This document shows, piece by piece, positions 1 through 6,552 of a stretch of DNA of 11,987 bases. Origin of the DNA: Candidatus Avelusimicrobium faecicola. GTDB taxonomy: Bacteria; Elusimicrobiota; Elusimicrobia; Elusimicrobiales; Elusimicrobiaceae. Every line of letters begins with the position of its first letter. The first letter of the stretch is position 1. The stretch is from the NCBI GenBank assembly GCA_900540405.1, contig UQFW01000044.1, positions 1 through 11,987 on the forward strand. Reading direction: 5' to 3'. The notes under the pieces were generated by a model that was not told the origin of the DNA, made no database searches, and was given only the letters and a program-made list of their open reading frames with translations. The translations under genes and the position numbers were made by a program.

Positions 1-10
1 AGGTTGTTGG

Positions 11-1060
11 TTAATCAAATAAAAACACTTTTAGAATATAACCCGCGGCCGAAATCAGCCCCGCCGCCGGAATGGTAATAAACCAGGCCCACACAATGCG
101 GTTGGCCACGCTCCAACGCACGCAGGAAAGGCGGCGCAGGGAGCCAATGCCCACAATCGCCCCGGTAATGGTGTGCGTGGTGCTAACCGGCACCCCTAAC
201 ACAGAGGCAATAAACAGGGAGATAGAGGAAGCCGACTCCGCACAGAACCCGTCCACCGGGCGCAGGCGCGTGATTTTTTGGCCCATGGTTTTAACAATTT
301 TCCACCCGCCGGAAAGCGTGCCCATCGCAATAGCCCCTTGGCAGAGCAACACAACGGAAAGCGGCACAATAAACTGGCCTTGCGCGGCAAGTTCCATTTC
401 GTGGTGGGTGAGCAGAAAATCACGGATAGGGCCTACTTCACTGCCGGTTAAACCGCCCAGCAAAAGCATGCTGATAATACCCATGGTTTTTTGGGCGTCG
501 TTGCCGCCGTGGCCCAAGGAATACGCCGCGGCAGACACTAGCTGCCCTTTGCGGAAGAAATGGTCCACCTTATACGGGTTGAAAGAGCGGCACAAATTAA
601 ATACCAGTATGCCAATCAGCATACTTAACAAAAGCCCGAGTAGGGGGGATAAAAAGATAAACAGTACGGTTTTTAATATCCCGCCCATCACCAGCGCGCT
701 AAAGCCGCCTTTTACCAACCCGGCCCCGATTAAGCCGCCAATCAGCGCGTGGGAGGAGCTGGACGGCAACCCCCACCACCAAGTAATTAAGTTCCACCCG
801 CAGGCCCCTACCAATGCGGCAAAAACCAAGTTGGCGTCCACTAAGTGGATGTCCACAATGCCGCTGCCAATGGTTTTGGCAACCCCGGTGTGAAAGATTA
901 AAAACGCCACAAAGTTGAAAAACGCCGCCCACGCCACCGCCACTTTGGGGGATAATACCCGCGTGGAAACAACGGTAGCAACGGAGTTTGCCGCATCGTG
1001 GAAGCCGTTTAGATAGTCAAAAAATAACGCCAGAATAATTAAAAATAATATCCAAGCCAT
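11..1060 (-). CDS. pit: PiT-family inorganic phosphate transporter
   Basis: A low-affinity inorganic phosphate permease of the inner membrane, from a family that moves metal-phosphate or phosphate driven by a cation gradient. The 349-residue protein is almost entirely hydrophobic helices. It carries the duplicated family signatures: a first half with D-Y-L-N-G-F-H-D-A-A-N at residues 15-25 and GLPSSSSHALIGG near 97-109, and a second half with GHGGNDAQK at 183-191 and GVPVSTTHTITGA near 289-301. The first-half motif normally reads NGxHDxAN, as here. The length fits the short bacterial PiT proteins that lack a large central cytoplasmic loop. The ATG at 1060 has AGAGG six bases upstream. It lies 9 bases after the stop of the DUF47 gene, so the two are co-transcribed. 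The end of the gene is within the window, but any terminator lies outside it. Confidence 0.96.
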   Translation of the reverse strand: MAWILFLIILALFFDYLNGFHDAANSVATVVSTRVLSPKVAVAWAAFFNFVAFLIFHTGVAKTIGSGIVDIHLVDANLVFAALVGACGWNLITWWWGLPSSSSHALIGGLIGAGLVKGGFSALVMGGILKTVLFIFLSPLLGLLLSMLIGILVFNLCRSFNPYKVDHFFRKGQLVSAAAYSLGHGGNDAQKTMGIISMLLLGGLTGSEVGPIRDFLLTHHEMELAAQGQFIVPLSVVLLCQGAIAMGTLSGGWKIVKTMGQKITRLRPVDGFCAESASSISLFIASVLGVPVSTTHTITGAIVGIGSLRRLSCVRWSVANRIVWAWFITIPAAGLISAAGYILKVFLFD

Positions 1061-1069
1061 AACGGGCCT

Positions 1070-1687
1070 CTAGTTATTTTTTACCAAAATGGATTCCACC
1101 AAGTTTGCCACATATTCGCAAAAATCGGTGACGGTTTCGGCTTCTTCAAACAATTCTTTTTGTTTGATAACCATAATGGGGTCTTTTTCGTTTTCAAATA
1201 ACCAGGAAATCGCCTCGTCGCGCAATACGTCGCCCTCGTTTTCCAGGCGGTTAATTTCCACACATTGGAACAGGGTTTCTTTCATATTTTTATTACTGCG
1301 CAAGCTGGCCAGTGCCTTTTGCATGGCTTTGGTGCTTTGGGCAATGGTGTTGGCCAGTTTTTGGCTGTATTCGGAGGGTTTTTCAATTTTATACAGTTGA
1401 AAGCGGTTTGTAATTAAATAAATGCCGTCTATAATATCGTCTAAACGGTTTGCCAAGGCCAAAATGTCTTCCCTATCAAACGGGGTAATGAAAGTTTCGT
1501 TTAGGGTGTTAATGATGTTGTGGGTCAGTTCGTCGCCGTAGTGTTCCAGCTCGTGCATGGCGCGCACATTTTCGGGCGTAAAGGCGGCTTCGTCCGTCAG
1601 TTTTTTATAAAATTCAGCCGCTTTTACAAGGTTTTCGGCCTGTTTATCAAACAAATCAAAGAACTTTACTTCTTTGGGCATGAACAT
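1070..1687 (-). CDS. DUF47 / PhoU-like phosphate transport accessory protein (TIGR00153 family)
   Basis: A soluble, all-helical PhoU-related protein. This family is almost always encoded next to a PiT transporter and is thought to modulate it; its direct action is not established. Visible features are the early stretch FFDLFDKQAENL, the acidic E-x-x-x-D pattern in HELEHYGDELTH, the segment ITPFDREDILALANRLDDII, and the second-half pattern ENEGDVLRDEA, which are the metal-binding E/D patterns of PhoU folds. I chose the ATG at 1687 (protein MFMPKEVKFF..., 205 residues). It has GGAG about 10 bases upstream, whereas a longer reading from a GTG at 1729 adds 14 residues unlike the family and has no ribosome-binding site. 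The ATG at 1681 (MPKEV) is a second possible start. This is the first gene of the phosphate operon; I could not identify its promoter in 1688-1760 with confidence. Confidence 0.93.
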   Translation of the reverse strand: MFMPKEVKFFDLFDKQAENLVKAAEFYKKLTDEAAFTPENVRAMHELEHYGDELTHNIINTLNETFITPFDREDILALANRLDDIIDGIYLITNRFQLYKIEKPSEYSQKLANTIAQSTKAMQKALASLRSNKNMKETLFQCVEINRLENEGDVLRDEAISWLFENEKDPIMVIKQKELFEEAETVTDFCEYVANLVESILVKNN

Positions 1688-1760
1688 ATTTTTATTACTC
1701 CGTTGGGTACTCTTATTACTTGCGCCCACACCAAAAACGCTTGCGGGCGGAATTACAACT

Positions 1761-1799
1761 TTATAAAAAAGCTCCCGTTGCCACAGGCAAGCGGGAGCT
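1761..1799 (-). terminator. Intrinsic terminator of acetate kinase gene
   Basis: On the minus strand a hairpin pairs AGCTCCCG with CGGGAGCT and TTGCC with GGCAA around an ACA loop (plus positions 1770-1799, one bulged G at 1791). It is followed by TTTTTTATAA (1770 down to 1761). It begins 7 bases after the acetate kinase stop and separates that gene from the phosphate operon. Confidence 0.9.
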
Positions 1800-1805
1800 G
1801 GTAAA

Positions 1806-3170
1806 TTAACGCGCAGCGGTGTTTTTTAACTCTTCCGGCAAGTTTACGGCGGCTTTTAACAGGAACGGTCTTTTCTTTACTTCCTCAATAAAAGCGGCGT
1901 CGCGCAGTTTGTTGCGGTAATCTTTTTCTTGAAAGATATAACGGAACTTGGTGTAATCTTCGTAAGTGCCGGCTTTTAAGGCTACAATATCCTGCACGCC
2001 TACAATTTCCTCGTCCGTGGGGATTACAAAAATCTTTACCTTGGAGTTGTCCGCCGAAATGCGGCATTCGGCCTTGTTGGTGTCGGCGCAGTTGTTGCGT
2101 TCTTCGTCCAGCACAATGCCAAAGTTTTCAAGGCCCTGCAAAATCATTTCGCGTATGTTGGTGGCGCGTTCACCCACGCCCGCCGTAAATACAATGGCGT
2201 CCAAACGGCCCAATGCCGCCATATACGCCCCAATGTATTTTTTAACGCGGTAGGTTTCCACCTCTAACGCCAGTTTGCAAAGCTCGTCGCCTTCCGCGGC
2301 GCCTTTGCGCACGTCACGCTGGTCGGCAAAGCGGTCCCCGGTTAGGGCATACATACCGCTTTTTTTGTTCAAAATGGTATACATTTCTTCCGGCGCCATA
2401 TTCAGCTTTTTCATCATGTGGAAGCAAATGGACGGGTCCATATCGCCGGAGCGGGTGCCCATTACTAAACCCTCTAACGGGGTGAGCCCCATGCTGGTAT
2501 CCAGGCATTTGCCGTTTTTAACGGCGGTCACGCTGGCACCCGCGCCAATGTGGCAAACAATGGTGTTTACTTCGTCTACATTTTTGCCCAAAAGCACGGC
2601 GGCGCGGCGGGAAGTGTATAAAACAGAGGAGCCATGAAAGCCATAGCGGCGGATTTGATAGTCCGTATACCATTTGCGCGGCAAGGCATACATATAAGAA
2701 GATGCCGGCATGGTTTGGTGGAAAGCGGTATCCATTACGCAAACGTGGGTCACGTTGGGCATTAACGCGCGGGCGGCTTCAATACCCATAATGTGGGCCG
2801 GGTTGTGCAAGGGGGCCAAATCGGCAATGTTTTTTAATTCGGCCACTACGCTGTCGTCCACAATAACGGATTTGGAAAACTTACCGCCATGTACAATGCG
2901 GTGCCCCACGGCGGAAATAACGCTTACATTTTCAATAACGCCGTGTTCTTTATCGGTTAAGGTTTCAATAACCAGGTTGATAGCGTCTTTATGGTCTTTG
3001 CAATTTCTTTGGAGTTCAAATTTAGGAAATCCGGTACGGTCCTGGGAAATAAAGGAGCCTTCAATGCCAATGCGTTCTACCGCGCCGGCGCAGAGGCTTA
3101 CTTTTTTGTCCCAATCGTACACGCTGTACTTAACGGAGGAACTGCCGCAGTTTAAGAAAAGAATAATCAT
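1806..3170 (-). CDS. ackA: Acetate kinase-family enzyme with altered active-site motifs and C-terminal extension
   Basis: Interconverts acetate + ATP and acetyl phosphate + ADP, in the substrate-level phosphorylation step of acetate fermentation; cytosolic. ASKHA-fold motifs are in order: LNCGSSSVK (6-14), GHRIVHGG (89-96), APLHNP (119-124), MDTAFH (146-151), YGFHG (176-180), HIGAGAS (207-213), GLVMGTRSGDMDP (234-246), DQR (283-285), FTAGVGE (328-334) and PTDEE (384-388). Most catalytic residues known from Methanosarcina acetate kinase are present (N7, S10, S12, K14, R91, H122, D147, H179, H207, R240, D283, R285). Two motif positions differ. The usual FHGTSH reads FHGSSV (V183), and HxGNG reads HIGAG (A210, where Asn is normal). 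At 454 residues it is about 50 longer than typical, the excess lying after about residue 402. The ATG at 3170 has AAGGA 10 bases upstream. No phosphotransacetylase gene is in the window. A propionate- or butyrate-type kinase specificity cannot be excluded. Confidence 0.92.
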   Translation of the reverse strand: MIILFLNCGSSSVKYSVYDWDKKVSLCAGAVERIGIEGSFISQDRTGFPKFELQRNCKDHKDAINLVIETLTDKEHGVIENVSVISAVGHRIVHGGKFSKSVIVDDSVVAELKNIADLAPLHNPAHIMGIEAARALMPNVTHVCVMDTAFHQTMPASSYMYALPRKWYTDYQIRRYGFHGSSVLYTSRRAAVLLGKNVDEVNTIVCHIGAGASVTAVKNGKCLDTSMGLTPLEGLVMGTRSGDMDPSICFHMMKKLNMAPEEMYTILNKKSGMYALTGDRFADQRDVRKGAAEGDELCKLALEVETYRVKKYIGAYMAALGRLDAIVFTAGVGERATNIREMILQGLENFGIVLDEERNNCADTNKAECRISADNSKVKIFVIPTDEEIVGVQDIVALKAGTYEDYTKFRYIFQEKDYRNKLRDAAFIEEVKKRPFLLKAAVNLPEELKNTAAR

Positions 3171-3357
3171 TTTTTGTATGTCCTTGAATTTTGTTGCGCC
3201 ATAAAAGCGCGTGAGTATTGGTTTTGCTTCCCCTATATTCTAGCAAAAAAAGGGGGAATGTGTTGTCATTTCCGTATGGTTATGATAGTATTGTATTAAG
3301 AAAGTTTATTACTAGGTAAATTTGCAAGTAAAAAGTGTATAAAAGAGAGGTCTTTTT

Positions 3358-4443
3358 ATGTATAAATTTTTAATGCTTGCGGCGGGGCTTTTGTTGCCTG
3401 CTTTGCAAGCGGCGGGCGCCCCCCAACCGGGCGTGTGCGAAGGCGGGGCAATTGCCCGCTGTTCCATAGAATATTATAACGACGGCAGCCGCGCGGAATT
3501 TTACCAAAATGCGGAGGGGGCCGGCCGGGTGGAATGGCGTTTTACCGGGCAAGACCAAAAATTAACCAATATCTTTTTTTATCCGGGCAAAGGCGTGACG
3601 ACGGAGCTGGAATTGGACCCGGTTTCGTCCGTTCCGCAAGCCTCTTTAACGTATACAACCGGGGGAAAATTGCTTTCGTGGCGTAAATTAAACGGCGCCA
3701 CCAATACTTGGGAAGACGTACCCCTGGCTAATTCCACCCACACGTTAGAGCGCTTTGTGGACCCGGGCCGCCGTTTACTGCGCCGGGAAGATTGCTCCCG
3801 CCGGGATATTGCGCGCTGTACGCTTACGCGCAATGCGGACGGTTCGTCTACGGAGCGGCTGTTCTTCCCCAACGGCAAATTATGGGAAGAAAACACCTAT
3901 AAAACGTCTAACCGCCTGGATTTTGAGTTTGCTTCTTTTGACTTTTGGGGCCGCGAAACCATGCGCAAAATATACGACCGCGCCAGCGGCAACTTACAAA
4001 CGGCCTTTTGGTTTAACGAAGACACCAACCAAACCACCCGCTATATTTATGACTTAAAAACAGGTAAGGAAACTTCCACCGTGATTTATGATGCTTCGCG
4101 CCGCGTGCGCCGTTGGGAAGAAAACGGCCCCGACGGCCTGGTTAGTAAATCCGTCGTATTTGCGGAAAACGGCTTTCCGGTTTCCCGGCAACATTTTGAA
4201 TTTTCCCGGCTTACGCAAGCCATTACTTTTTACCCCAATGCCCAGCCGAAAGAACGCCTGACATACAGCCCCGCGCGCGAAATCCAAACCCGCGAAACGT
4301 ATGACGAGCAAGGGCACTTGGTGCAGGTGGAGTGCCTTGCCGGCCCGTGCAAAAACCCGGGGTATACCGTGTACCCGGTGGAAAAATCCCGCACGGTGTG
4401 CGAGGCCCAGCCGACCGAGCCGCAGTGCCGGCCTAAACCTTAA
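3358..4443 (+). CDS. Secreted disulfide-rich protein with internal duplication and YwqK/RHS-like strand repeats, unknown function
   Basis: I do not recognise a named family. The 361-residue protein starts with a signal peptide (hydrophobic residues 4-19, likely cleavage near 19-21), so it is exported. Two copies of one element are visible. The first, at 27-50, reads C-x7-C then SIEYYNDGSRAEFY; the second, at 146-170, reads C-x7-C then TLTRNADGSSTERLFF. Both share I-A-R-C. The body (about 40-320) is a run of short beta-like repeats of the type F/Y-x-x-x-G-K/R-x-x-x-x-x-x-Y (PNGKLWEENTY, LKTGKETSTVIYD), as in MORN_2/YwqK or RHS-like proteins. The C-terminal tail adds Cys pairs at 326/331 and 348/357, making eight Cys in four close pairs, consistent with disulfides in an oxidising compartment. 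The ribosome-binding site is AGAGAGG, seven bases before the ATG. It is a single-gene unit, divergent from ackA and ended by a terminator at 4470. Confidence 0.85.
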   Translation: MYKFLMLAAGLLLPALQAAGAPQPGVCEGGAIARCSIEYYNDGSRAEFYQNAEGAGRVEWRFTGQDQKLTNIFFYPGKGVTTELELDPVSSVPQASLTYTTGGKLLSWRKLNGATNTWEDVPLANSTHTLERFVDPGRRLLRREDCSRRDIARCTLTRNADGSSTERLFFPNGKLWEENTYKTSNRLDFEFASFDFWGRETMRKIYDRASGNLQTAFWFNEDTNQTTRYIYDLKTGKETSTVIYDASRRVRRWEENGPDGLVSKSVVFAENGFPVSRQHFEFSRLTQAITFYPNAQPKERLTYSPAREIQTRETYDEQGHLVQVECLAGPCKNPGYTVYPVEKSRTVCEAQPTEPQCRPKP

Positions 4444-4469
4444 CGGGCCGGATTTTACCGCCTGATTTG

Positions 4470-4493
4470 ACCCGGCTTTATGCCGGGTTTTTT
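4470..4493 (+). terminator. Intrinsic terminator after the secreted repeat protein
   Basis: ACCCGGC (4470-4476) pairs with GCCGGGT (4482-4488) around a five-base loop, followed by TTTTTT to 4493. It lies 27 bases after the stop codon of the upstream gene. Confidence 0.9.
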
Positions 4494-4518
4494 GGTGTGT
4501 TTGAGCGGTTCTTCCCAT

Positions 4519-4551
4519 AAAAAAGGCGGCCCTTTTTACGGGGCCGCCTTT
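4519..4551 (-). terminator. Intrinsic terminator of the flavoprotein/MORN-repeat operon
   Basis: An 11-bp perfect stem pairs plus 4522-4532 with 4541-4551. Read on the minus strand it runs straight into TTTTTT (4524 to 4519). It sits 15 bases after the MORN-repeat gene stop. Only three T residues follow on the plus side, so its main direction is minus. Confidence 0.88.
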
Positions 4552-4565
4552 GTGCCGACTAAGGC

Positions 4566-5237
4566 TTAATATACTTTTTTAAGGGTCAGTACGCCGTCTT
4601 CAAAGAACCATTCTTCAATCAGGTCGCCGGTTTCGCTGAATTTTTTGGTCACGCCGTGCGGTTTTCCGTCTTTGTGGGGGGAAATCAGCGCAATCGTTCC
4701 GTTGGGGTGATACACAATTTTATCGCCGATAATCTTGTCGTTTTTATAGGAACATTCGGAGCGCAAATCTCCGTCTTGCGTGTAAATTTTGCTCACGCCG
4801 TTTAAGTAGCCTTTTTGGTATTCGGCCACTTCCAAAATTTTACCGGTGGGATAGTATTTAATTTGTTTTCCGTCTTGCACGTCATTAACGTAGGAAAATT
4901 CTTTATACAACTTGCCCGTCGGGTTGAAAACGCGCGCTTTGCCTTGCAACATACCTTTTTCGTAAAATTTTTCAATATTTACTTTGCCGTTTTCATAATA
5001 AATTTTGCATTTGCCGTCGCGTTCCCCATTTTTGAAACCACATTCAAAATAGAGTTTGCCGTTTTCAAAAAATTCTTTTACGGTGCCGTCGGGCATAGTG
5101 CCTTCGTGCTTTTGAATATCCAAGTTCTTATCCAAGGTTTCACGGTATACTTCTTTACCGTCAATGGAATAAGTGCGGATAAACCCAACGTGCAACGGGT
5201 CGTTAATGCTGCTTGTTTTTCTTACAATATCAACCAT
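4566..5237 (-). CDS. MORN_2 / YwqK-type repeat protein, cytosolic
   Basis: A 223-residue protein built almost wholly of MORN_2-type repeats. About seven repeats of 22-24 residues follow one another from residue 47 to 212, each close to G-x-x-x-x-Y/F-x-x-x-G-x-h-x-x-E-x-x-Y-x-x-G. Clear units are GTVKEFFENGKLYFECGFKN, GKCKIYYENGKVNIEKFY and GKQIKYYPTGKILEVAEYQ. Such repeats form a beta-meander used for binding; databases often label them 'YwqK family antitoxin', but that activity is not established and no toxin gene adjoins. There is no signal peptide. The ATG at 5237 is preceded by GGAGG with six bases' spacing and lies one base after the flavoprotein stop codon, so translation is probably coupled. 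A longer reading from 5372 would run through the end of the flavoprotein gene in another frame and is rejected. The first 45 residues are not repeat-like. Confidence 0.88.
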   Translation of the reverse strand: MVDIVRKTSSINDPLHVGFIRTYSIDGKEVYRETLDKNLDIQKHEGTMPDGTVKEFFENGKLYFECGFKNGERDGKCKIYYENGKVNIEKFYEKGMLQGKARVFNPTGKLYKEFSYVNDVQDGKQIKYYPTGKILEVAEYQKGYLNGVSKIYTQDGDLRSECSYKNDKIIGDKIVYHPNGTIALISPHKDGKPHGVTKKFSETGDLIEEWFFEDGVLTLKKVY

Positions 5238-5238
5238 A

Positions 5239-6465
5239 TTAAGCCTCCACCAGTTTTTGAGCCGCCGCAAAGCCGCTGCTCCACGCAAAATGTAAATTAA
5301 ATCCTCCGCTTCTGCCGTCAACGTCCAGCAGTTCGCCGGTAATAAATAAGCCCGCGCATTTAAGGGACTCAAAAGTATTATAGTTTATTTCGCGGCAGTT
5401 TACACCCCCGGTTGCGGCCATGGCTTCCGTCCACGGGCGCGCCGCGCATACGGTAAAAGCCCACCCCGTCAGCGTTTTCAGCACATTGTTCCAGGTGTTC
5501 GGGGTCCATTCTTTTACGGGAATGTTCTTTTTAATGCCGGCAAAATCTATCAGTAAATTGGTGATATTTTCGTGCAGGAGCCCCGCAAAAAAATCTTTGG
5601 CTTTGCGGTGGCCGAATTTTTCCCGGCGGGCCTGCATAAATGCCGCAAAATCCGTGCGCCCGGGGAAAAAGTTTAACTCCACACTTACATTACCCTGGGG
5701 CAAACGGCGGGTAATGGCGGCGCTGATGTTAATGGCGGCCGGGCCGCTGAGGCCGTAATTGGTAAACAGCACTTCCCCTTGGCTTTGGGCCAGTATTTCC
5801 TGCCCGGCGCGGGCAGTTAGCGCCACTTGCGCACGCAAGCCTTGCAAGCGGGATATGGCTTTTTCTTTCACCGTCAGCGCGCATAAGGCGGGCGCGGGGG
5901 AAATAATGCTGTGCCCCAAACTTTTTGCCAACGCATAGCCGCTCTGCGTGCCGGTAAGCTGCGGGAACGCGCATGAGCCGCACGCCAGCACCAAGTTCCG
6001 GGCCTGAAAATGGCCCCCTTGTTGGGTCTGTACGGTAAAAGTTTTGCCGCGTTTGATTTTAACCACTTCTTGCCCGGTTTTCAGTTCGGCGCCGTTTTCC
6101 AACGCGGCCAATTTTAAGGGCTCCAAAACAGCGGTAGCTTTGCCGGTAGCCGGGAAAAACCGCCCGTTATCTTCCTCCACCAATAAAACGCCTAAATCTT
6201 CAAAATATTTTTTGCAGGCGGCAAACGGAAAGTGTTTTAAGGCGCTTTCTATCAGTTCCCGCGGGGCGTGGTAAAAATCGGGCGATACGCGGGCATTGGT
6301 TAAGTTGCAACGTCCGTTTCCGCTGGCTAAAATTTTGCGGCCGGGCAAAGGGTCTTTTTCCAAAATGAGAACCCTTTTGCGGGCGCGCGCACATTCCAGT
6401 GCACACAACAGGCCGCTGGCTCCGGCGCCGATAATCAGCACGTCATAAATAGGCAAATCGTTCAT
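5239..6465 (-). CDS. BaiN/HI0933-family NAD(P)/FAD-dependent oxidoreductase
   Basis: A flavoprotein of the HI0933/YhiN family, which includes BaiN, proposed to reduce bile-acid intermediates in a Clostridium. The true substrate of most members is unknown. The FAD-binding Rossmann fold is clear: YDVLIIGAGASG (7-18), acidic E36 at the end of the second strand (LILEKD), then the family signature GRKILASGNGRCNLTN at 42-57. The C-terminus has the matching family block: TGGVNCREIN, GLFITGELLDVDG, GGFNLHFAWSSG. The length of 408 residues is normal. I chose the ATG at 6465 (MNDLPIYDV), because homologues begin a few residues before the Rossmann strand. This start has no visible Shine-Dalgarno sequence; a start at 6513 would add 16 residues. 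It is the first gene of a two-gene unit with the MORN-repeat protein. The BaiN label denotes the family and is no evidence of bile-acid metabolism here. Confidence 0.93.
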   Translation of the reverse strand: MNDLPIYDVLIIGAGASGLLCALECARARKRVLILEKDPLPGRKILASGNGRCNLTNARVSPDFYHAPRELIESALKHFPFAACKKYFEDLGVLLVEEDNGRFFPATGKATAVLEPLKLAALENGAELKTGQEVVKIKRGKTFTVQTQQGGHFQARNLVLACGSCAFPQLTGTQSGYALAKSLGHSIISPAPALCALTVKEKAISRLQGLRAQVALTARAGQEILAQSQGEVLFTNYGLSGPAAINISAAITRRLPQGNVSVELNFFPGRTDFAAFMQARREKFGHRKAKDFFAGLLHENITNLLIDFAGIKKNIPVKEWTPNTWNNVLKTLTGWAFTVCAARPWTEAMAATGGVNCREINYNTFESLKCAGLFITGELLDVDGRSGGFNLHFAWSSGFAAAQKLVEA

Positions 6466-6474
6466 ATTAAATAC

Positions 6475-6503
6475 AGTGTAGCAAAAATGCGCGCTCTTGA
6501 CAC
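6475..6503 (-). promoter_or_regulatory. Candidate promoter of the flavoprotein gene giving a near-leaderless transcript
   Basis: On the minus strand GTGTCA (plus 6498-6503) and TACACT (plus 6475-6480) are separated by 17 bases, each matching four of six consensus bases. Predicted transcription would start only about three bases before the ATG at 6465, which would explain the missing Shine-Dalgarno. The -35 overlaps the opposite-facing -35 of the secreted repeat gene. Confidence 0.4.
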
Positions 6504-6524
6504 TCCCGCCCATAAGTATATACT
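6497..6524 (+). promoter_or_regulatory. Strong sigma-70 type promoter for the Pro/Thr-rich secreted protein
   Basis: A perfect TTGACA (6497-6502) and TATACT (6519-6524) are separated by 16 bases. An AGGAG ribosome-binding site follows, five to six bases before the ATG at 6553, giving a 5' leader of roughly 20 bases. Confidence 0.75.
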
Positions 6525-6552
6525 ATAAAAGAGTATATTTTTAGGAGATTTT

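Noticed and set aside
72..893. 273-residue open frame on the plus strand
   Set aside because: It lies entirely antisense to the PiT transporter gene, has no ribosome-binding site and resembles no domain; it is a composition effect.
1688..1729. GTG start for the DUF47 protein
   Set aside because: The added residues are unlike the family and no ribosome-binding site precedes the GTG; ATG 1687 has GGAG.
3231..3270. Promoter for acetate kinase (ATGACA and TAGAAT on the minus strand)
   Set aside because: The two boxes are 21 bases apart, too far for a standard promoter; no better pair was found in 3171-3357 for either direction.
4566..5237. Toxin-antitoxin module based on the YwqK label
   Set aside because: No toxin-like gene is adjacent; the partner is a flavoprotein, and MORN_2 repeats alone do not show antitoxin function.
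5238..5372. N-terminal extension of the MORN-repeat protein into the flavoprotein gene
   Set aside because: The 45 added residues overlap conserved C-terminal flavoprotein codons, while a GGAGG with good spacing marks the ATG at 5237.
6472..6480. CopY-type 'cop box' operator
   Set aside because: The cop box has TACA and TGTA separated by two bases; here only one base separates them and no copper gene is adjacent.
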